Shown here: piece after piece, positions 7,001-10,425 of the stretch
Numbering within the stretch: position 1 is the first letter of the stretch
Layout: each line of letters starts with the position of its first letter
Assembly: GCA_027622495.1 (NCBI GenBank)
Contig: JAQBYL010000116.1
Location: 1 to 10,425 of the forward strand
Length of the DNA stretch: 10,425 nucleotides
Source of the DNA: Pseudomonadota bacterium
GTDB lineage: Bacteria > Pseudomonadota > Gammaproteobacteria > Pseudomonadales > Azotimanducaceae
Direction of reading: 5' to 3'
Notes under the pieces: model-generated
What the model was told of the DNA's origin: nothing
What the model saw: only the letters and a program-made list of their open reading frames with translations
Databases searched by the model: none
Made by a program: the position numbers and the translations under genes

Positions 7001-7524
7001 GTGCATTTTGCCGTCGCTGATGTGAATAAAGGCTGGAATGGCTCCGCGCAAGTCCAGCAAGGTGTGCAGCTTGATGGCGGCTTTGGTCGACCGGAACGGT
7101 GCCCAGTCGAACAAGCTCAAACACAGATCGATGGTGCTGGCATCCAGCGCGTAGACCGTGTTGGTCAAATCCAGCCCCAGGTCTTCGCCCTCGTAAAGTT
7201 TGCGGGCCCGACGAATGAGCAAGGCGGCGACATCCGACCAGATGCGCCAATCGCGCAATTCGTTCGCATCGGCCAGGGTGGAGCGATGCACGCGATGACG
7301 CAGCCCCATGGCATACAGCTTGTCGGCATTGGCGCCCAGGGTAGCCTCGATGTCGCGCAGGCTCTCGCGCCAGGTCAGTTGGGCGAAGCCAGTACCCGAA
7401 ACTGCTCCGCGCAGGTCAACCGGCGCACGCCGGCATTGCCAGCGTGGCGATCGACTATGCTGGAAAAACTCGTCCACGGGATGAAGTCCATGAGTTGTGC
7501 GAACAGCGTCTTGCCGACGTTCAT
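7001..7524 (-). pseudogene. IS4-family transposase, frameshifted and truncated
   Basis: The true start is the ATG at 7524-7522, reading MNVGKTLFAQLMDFIPW, a standard start for this group (N-terminal DUF4372-like region). The frame breaks at about 7386, where RVLA should run into FAQLTWRESLRDIEATLG; one base, probably a T in GGCTTTCGCC, is missing. The other frame carries the rest: YALDASTIDLCLSLFDWAPF with the first catalytic Asp, then LHTLLDLRGAIPAFIHISDG. The protein is cut before the second Asp and the Glu of the DDE triad. A minus-strand frame from 7651 is longer, but its first part is out-of-frame sequence and its tail after KMH is not transposase. Confidence 0.88.
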
Positions 7525-7663
7525 ATGCAGTCCCCGCCTGAAGCAAGTGGGGGAAACTACACAAATTTGCCGAATCGTGTTTCAAATCGACACCAAGGAA
7601 AATCGGCCGCAAGGCCGCGTCGGCACTGGGTTTTTGCATGCGCGTAGTCAAATTAACCGGACA
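7001..7663 (-). mobile_element. IS4-family insertion sequence, 3' part deleted
   Basis: The transposase-start end appears intact. On the minus strand the element opens TGTCCGGTTAATTTGACTAC (7663 downwards), a typical terminal repeat of this IS group, about 140 nt before the transposase start. Similarity to the family stops abruptly after the codons for GKMH at about 7001, so the other half, including the second terminal repeat, is lost. No target duplication can be identified. Confidence 0.7.
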
Positions 7664-7792
7664 CTAGTGAATTCAACTCCCAAGTGCAACTCAACCTGTT
7701 CGGAATAGTGGGCGAGCTGCAGTAGGATCAGCGCTCATCGTTCCGACAAGAATGAGAAGCGCCAATGAGTACCTACCAGCAGCTCACCCGTG
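7664..7792 (+). mobile_element. left-end remnant of an IS30-like element
   Basis: The stretch between the IS4 end and the IS6-like DNA resembles an IS30-family left end. It has a repeat-like AAGTGCAACTCA segment near 7681, then a leader, then ATG 7765 encoding MSTYQQLTR before the frame goes astray. Many IS30 transposases start with M-x-YQQLT and continue 'xxQRYQI'; that continuation is missing. The element is therefore cut to its first nine codons, apparently where the IS6-like sequence begins. This rests on a short motif and is tentative. Confidence 0.45.
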
Positions 7793-7846
7793 GGTGTTGA
7801 CAAGTTAATCTCCCGGCCCGAATGAAATATGTTCTTAACACCTCGA

Positions 7847-8205
7847 CTAAGTTTCTGTCACCGCGTCCCAAGTCGCGAAAGAGCGAAGCCGAAGCAACTT
7901 GAGCAATCTCCGGCACAGAGAATGCCTGTGCAGATTGAACAGGTTGTAGACTGCGGCATGGCTTTCCAGAAATCGCTGCGCCTGCATGATCGATTTGAAC
8001 CGACGCATACCTCGTTCCCGCACACGCGTGGGTTGATGAGAGAGTTCTGTACGATTGTTGGCGTATTGTTCTGTGTTGTGTCTCGCCTCAGGGATCAATG
8101 TTCGGTGTGCCCCTTGCCAATAAGCAGGGCCATAGCTCCGTAGTTTGTCGGTGACGATCTCTCTAGGTATGCCGCCAGGGCTGGCAACAATTTATTCACC
8201 GTTCG
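7847..8205 (-). pseudogene. C-terminal part of an IS6-family transposase
   Basis: On the minus strand the frame open from 8191 to a stop at 7847 encodes the end of an IS6-family DDE transposase: REIVTDKLRSYG with the second catalytic Asp (TDKL), then QYANNRTELSHQPTRVRERG with the catalytic Glu (NRTE), then MRRFKS, NLFNLHRH and SFATWDAV. About 115 of some 230 residues survive. Just upstream, similarity appears to continue in another frame (VNKLLPALA, near 8205-8170), so a second lesion is likely. The first Asp and the N-terminal helix-turn-helix are gone. The 3' end of the element probably lies near 7793, where GGGTGTTGACAAG starts. Confidence 0.85.
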
Positions 8206-8218
8206 CATGTGGTGGTGA

Positions 8219-8374
8219 ACTGGTTTTGCCGATCCGGCCGCGGGTATGAGTTTCGGCTACGTGATGAGCCGCATGGGACCGGGCATTCTGCTGAACGTTC
8301 GAGGCCAGTCTCTGATTGATGCGGCGTATCGATCGGTGGGGTGTTCCAGCAACCAGTCCGGAGTCTGGCGTTAA
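8219..8374 (+). pseudogene. C-terminal tail of a beta-lactamase-family serine hydrolase/esterase
   Basis: The plus strand is open for 51 codons after a TGA at 8216-8218 and ends at TAA 8372-8374. The translation GFADPAAGMSFGYVMSRMG, followed by PGILLNVRGQSLIDAAYRS, is the characteristic C-terminus of beta-lactamase-fold (PF00144) serine hydrolases/esterases (EstB-like), where 'FGYVMN-M' and 'R---L--A-Y' are conserved. The catalytic SxxK and YxN motifs would lie upstream and are missing; DNA of the IS6-like fragment abuts the break at about 8205-8218. Family lengths are about 380-420 residues, so roughly 90% is lost. It lies in the same direction as the BVMO, 207 bp upstream, so it may once have been its operon partner. 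Confidence 0.72.
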
Positions 8375-8465
8375 CCCTGCTGTCGACGGCTGTCAGTATC
8401 TGACGCTCAGTCGATCAACAACAGGCCGCGACTTGCGATCTGCAGGGCGGCTCACACAGAAAACA

Positions 8466-8508
8466 GGCGATTTGGCCGAGTGGGACGGGCCTGCCAGCTC
8501 AAATCGCC
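8466..8508. repeat. 9-bp inverted repeat upstream of the BVMO
   Basis: GGCGATTTG (8466-8474) and CAAATCGCC (8500-8508) are exact reverse complements separated by 25 nt. They lie between the hydrolase tail and the BVMO. No T run follows, so it is not a clear terminator. It may be a regulator site or a structural remnant. Confidence 0.4.
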
Positions 8509-8527
8509 CTGATTGTTCAACCATTCC

Positions 8528-8558
8528 ATGACGACGGACAAAGCGGTTACTCTATACA
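8528..8558 (+). promoter_or_regulatory. possible sigma-70 promoter for the BVMO
   Basis: ATGACG (8528-8533, four of six matches to TTGACA) is followed after 19 nt by TATACA (8553-8558). The transcript would start about 15-20 nt before the BVMO start codon. The spacing is long and the boxes are imperfect, so this is only a candidate. Confidence 0.25.
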
Positions 8559-8581
8559 CGGAAATACACTGAGGACAAAAC

Positions 8582-10207
8582 ATGTCTGCACAAGTCGCCG
8601 CCGCTGGTGTACGCCAGCTTGATGTCGCCATTGTTGGCGCTGGTTTTTCAGGTCTGTACATGCTGCATCGCATACGCGATCTGCTGAAGCTCGAAACCCA
8701 GGTATTCGAGGCGGCCGATGGGGTCGGCGGCACCTGGTACTGGAATCGATACCCTGGGGCGCGCTGTGACTCCGAAAGTTATGTCTATTCCTATTCCTTT
8801 TCCAAAGAATTGGAGCAGGAGTGGAACTGGTCGAGCCGCTATCCTGAGCAACCCGAGATCCTCCAATATCTGAACCACGTCGCCGATCGCTTTGATCTGC
8901 GCCGCAGCATTCAATTCGAAACCCGCGTAACCAGTGCGACATTTGATGAAACCAGCAGCCGCTGGAACCTGACAACCGACACCGGCGAGAAAGTATCTGC
9001 CAGATACCTGGTGAGCGCCGTCGGCTGCCTGTCATCGAGCAATACGCCGGACTTCCCCGGTCTGAGCAGTTTCAAAGGCGACTTCTACCATACCGGAGCC
9101 TGGCCGCACGAAGGTGTGGATTTCAAAGGCAAGCGCGTGGGCCTGATCGGAACCGGCTCGACCGGCATTCAGGCAACGCCGGTAATCGCAGCGCAAGCCG
9201 AGCATCTGACCGTATTTCAACGCACGCCAAATTTCAGCATCCCCGCGCGTAACGCACCGCTGACCAGCGAAGCAGCGCGTGAGATCAAAGAGAATTACGA
9301 TCGCATCCGTCAAACCTGCCGCGAGTCGGACTTTGGCTTCCCTTACGAAGTATCAGAGCGCCTGGCGAGCGAGGTCAGTGCTGAAGAGCGCAATGCAATC
9401 TACAGCGAACTGTGGGACCTCGGCGGTTTCCGTTTCTTTGCTTCGTCCTTTGGTGACATTTTGAGCGACAAGGCAGCCAACGACACGGCAGCCGAGTTCG
9501 TCAGGGCCAAGATCCGCGAAACCGTCAAGGACCCCGCGACTGCCGAACTGCTGTGTCCCACCGATCATCCTTATGGCACCAAGCGACCGCCGATCGATAC
9601 CGACTACTACCAGAGCTTCAACCGCGACAATGTGACACTGGTGGATGTGCGCACCAAGCCAATCGTACAAATCACTCCAGCCGGCCTGCGAACCGAAGAC
9701 GCCGAGTATGATCTGGATATCATCGTTTTCGCGACTGGCTTTGATGCAATGACTGGTGCGCTGTTGAACATGGACATACGCGGGCTCAATGGCACACGCC
9801 TGGCTGACAAATGGGCGGACGGACCGCGCAGCTATCTGGGGTTGCAGATCGTCGGCTTCCCGAATCTGTTTACCATCACGGGACCCGGCAGCCCATCTGT
9901 TCTAACCAATATGCCGGTCGCCATCGAACAGCATGTGGAGTGGGTCAGCGACTGCATCGACTATATGAACAGGCATGGGCTTTCACGTATTGAAGCGACC
10001 GAAGATGCTCAGGAAGAATGGGTGCAGCATGTCTGGGATGAAGCACAGGCAACGCTGTTTCCGCAGGCCAATTCCTGGTACATGGGTGCGAACATACCCG
10101 GCAAGACGCGCGTGTTCATGCCCTACGTCGGTGGTATGACGCTGTATCGGGATCGCTGCAACGACGTGGCCGAGCATGGCTACAAAGGCTTCGCTCTGCA
10201 GAACTGA
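8582..10207 (+). CDS. type I Baeyer-Villiger monooxygenase (phenylacetone/cyclohexanone monooxygenase-like)
   Basis: A 541-residue flavoprotein that uses FAD, NADPH and O2 to insert one oxygen next to a ketone carbonyl, giving an ester or lactone. Motifs in order: FAD Rossmann GAGFSG (19-24); GGTWYWNRYPGARCD (49-63); the BVMO fingerprint FKGDFYHTGAWP (164-175); NADPH Rossmann GTGSTG (190-195); GTKRPP (332-337); and FATGFD (383-388). Asp63 and Arg335 fall where phenylacetone monooxygenase (PAMO) has Asp66 and Arg337, the Arg that stabilises the peroxyflavin; this mapping is from memory of that protein. Length and C-terminal sequence (GPGSPSVLTNM, VPGK-like NIPGKTRVFMPYVGG) also fit PAMO (542 residues). 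ATG 8582 has GAGG at 8571-8574. There is no signal peptide, so it is cytosolic. The substrate is unknown. The reading frame is undamaged. Confidence 0.95.
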   Translation: MSAQVAAAGVRQLDVAIVGAGFSGLYMLHRIRDLLKLETQVFEAADGVGGTWYWNRYPGARCDSESYVYSYSFSKELEQEWNWSSRYPEQPEILQYLNHVADRFDLRRSIQFETRVTSATFDETSSRWNLTTDTGEKVSARYLVSAVGCLSSSNTPDFPGLSSFKGDFYHTGAWPHEGVDFKGKRVGLIGTGSTGIQATPVIAAQAEHLTVFQRTPNFSIPARNAPLTSEAAREIKENYDRIRQTCRESDFGFPYEVSERLASEVSAEERNAIYSELWDLGGFRFFASSFGDILSDKAANDTAAEFVRAKIRETVKDPATAELLCPTDHPYGTKRPPIDTDYYQSFNRDNVTLVDVRTKPIVQITPAGLRTEDAEYDLDIIVFATGFDAMTGALLNMDIRGLNGTRLADKWADGPRSYLGLQIVGFPNLFTITGPGSPSVLTNMPVAIEQHVEWVSDCIDYMNRHGLSRIEATEDAQEEWVQHVWDEAQATLFPQANSWYMGANIPGKTRVFMPYVGGMTLYRDRCNDVAEHGYKGFALQN

Positions 10208-10225
10208 AAGCGGCGAGGTCCTCCG

Positions 10226-10425
10226 CTATTCCTGCCCGCCCGCGCTGACCTTGGAAATAACATCCTGCTCCAGCAGGCGGGCGCCGCGCATTATGTTGCC
10301 TAAAGCATAGTTGCCTTCATGACAGGCGTATTCAAATACCTGTTCGGTGCTCGCACGCCAGACGTACTCGCGGTGTACAAACTGAACCCAGGAATCAGGC
10401 AGAGAGTGTGGTGTGCCTCGAAGGT
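10226..10425 (-). CDS. 3' end of a conserved hypothetical protein (partial)
   Basis: The minus strand is open from the window edge to a TAG at 10228-10226, giving the last 65 residues of a protein. It contains VHREYVWRAS and then FEYACHEGNYALGNIMRGAR close to the C-terminus. I recall similar 'EYACHEGNY-L-NIL-GAR' endings in uncharacterised bacterial proteins of soil and marine species, but no function is known to me. The rest lies outside the window. The gene converges on the BVMO with an 18-bp gap, so they are not co-transcribed. No terminator is visible between them. Confidence 0.7.
   Translation of the reverse strand, partial: LRGTPHSLPDSWVQFVHREYVWRASTEQVFEYACHEGNYALGNIMRGARLLEQDVISKVSAGGQE

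Noticed and set aside
6962..7708. Plus-strand open frame of 248 codons
   Set aside because: It is antisense to the IS4-family transposase, whose conserved motifs are clear on the minus strand.

Overview
The window looks like a chromosomal segment of a heterotrophic, aerobic proteobacterium, probably a gammaproteobacterium with broad lipid or cyclic-ketone catabolism. That placement rests on gene content only: an ACAD10/11-type acyl-CoA dehydrogenase, a type I Baeyer-Villiger monooxygenase (BVMO), a GPH-family symporter, SnoaL and cupin proteins, and proteobacterial-type insertion sequences. It is an inference, not a phylogenetic result.

Left block (1-3053): three intact genes. A CPBP-family membrane protease (+) converges on an alpha/beta hydrolase (-). 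The hydrolase is divergent from the acyl-CoA dehydrogenase (+) across about 113 bp, and a hairpin follows the dehydrogenase.

Middle block (about 3096-8374): a graveyard of accessory DNA. In order it holds the C-terminal half of a PIN-domain (VapC-like) toxin (-), a frameshifted IS91-like transposase remnant (-), a cupin gene broken by one frameshift (+), the C-terminal catalytic piece of a P4-type tyrosine integrase (-), a GPH/MelB-like transporter broken by one frameshift (+) with a perfect palindrome just upstream, an intact SnoaL-like gene (+), a truncated and frameshifted IS4-family element (-), the left end of an IS30-like element (+), the C-terminal part of an IS6-family transposase (-), and the last 51 codons of a beta-lactamase-fold serine hydrolase (+).

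Right block (8375-10425): an intact 541-residue BVMO very like phenylacetone monooxygenase in motifs and length, then the convergent 3' end of a conserved hypothetical gene that runs off the window.

How they may fit together: the BVMO would turn a ketone into an ester or lactone. A serine hydrolase just upstream would be a natural partner to open that product, but only its tail survives beside an IS6 fragment. The dehydrogenase and alpha/beta hydrolase on the left suit downstream fatty-acyl metabolism, though no shared operon is visible. I found no wholly new system. The most notable things are the BVMO/esterase remnant, the operator-like palindrome before the transporter, the layered IS fragments, and the clustering of every frameshift in the middle block.
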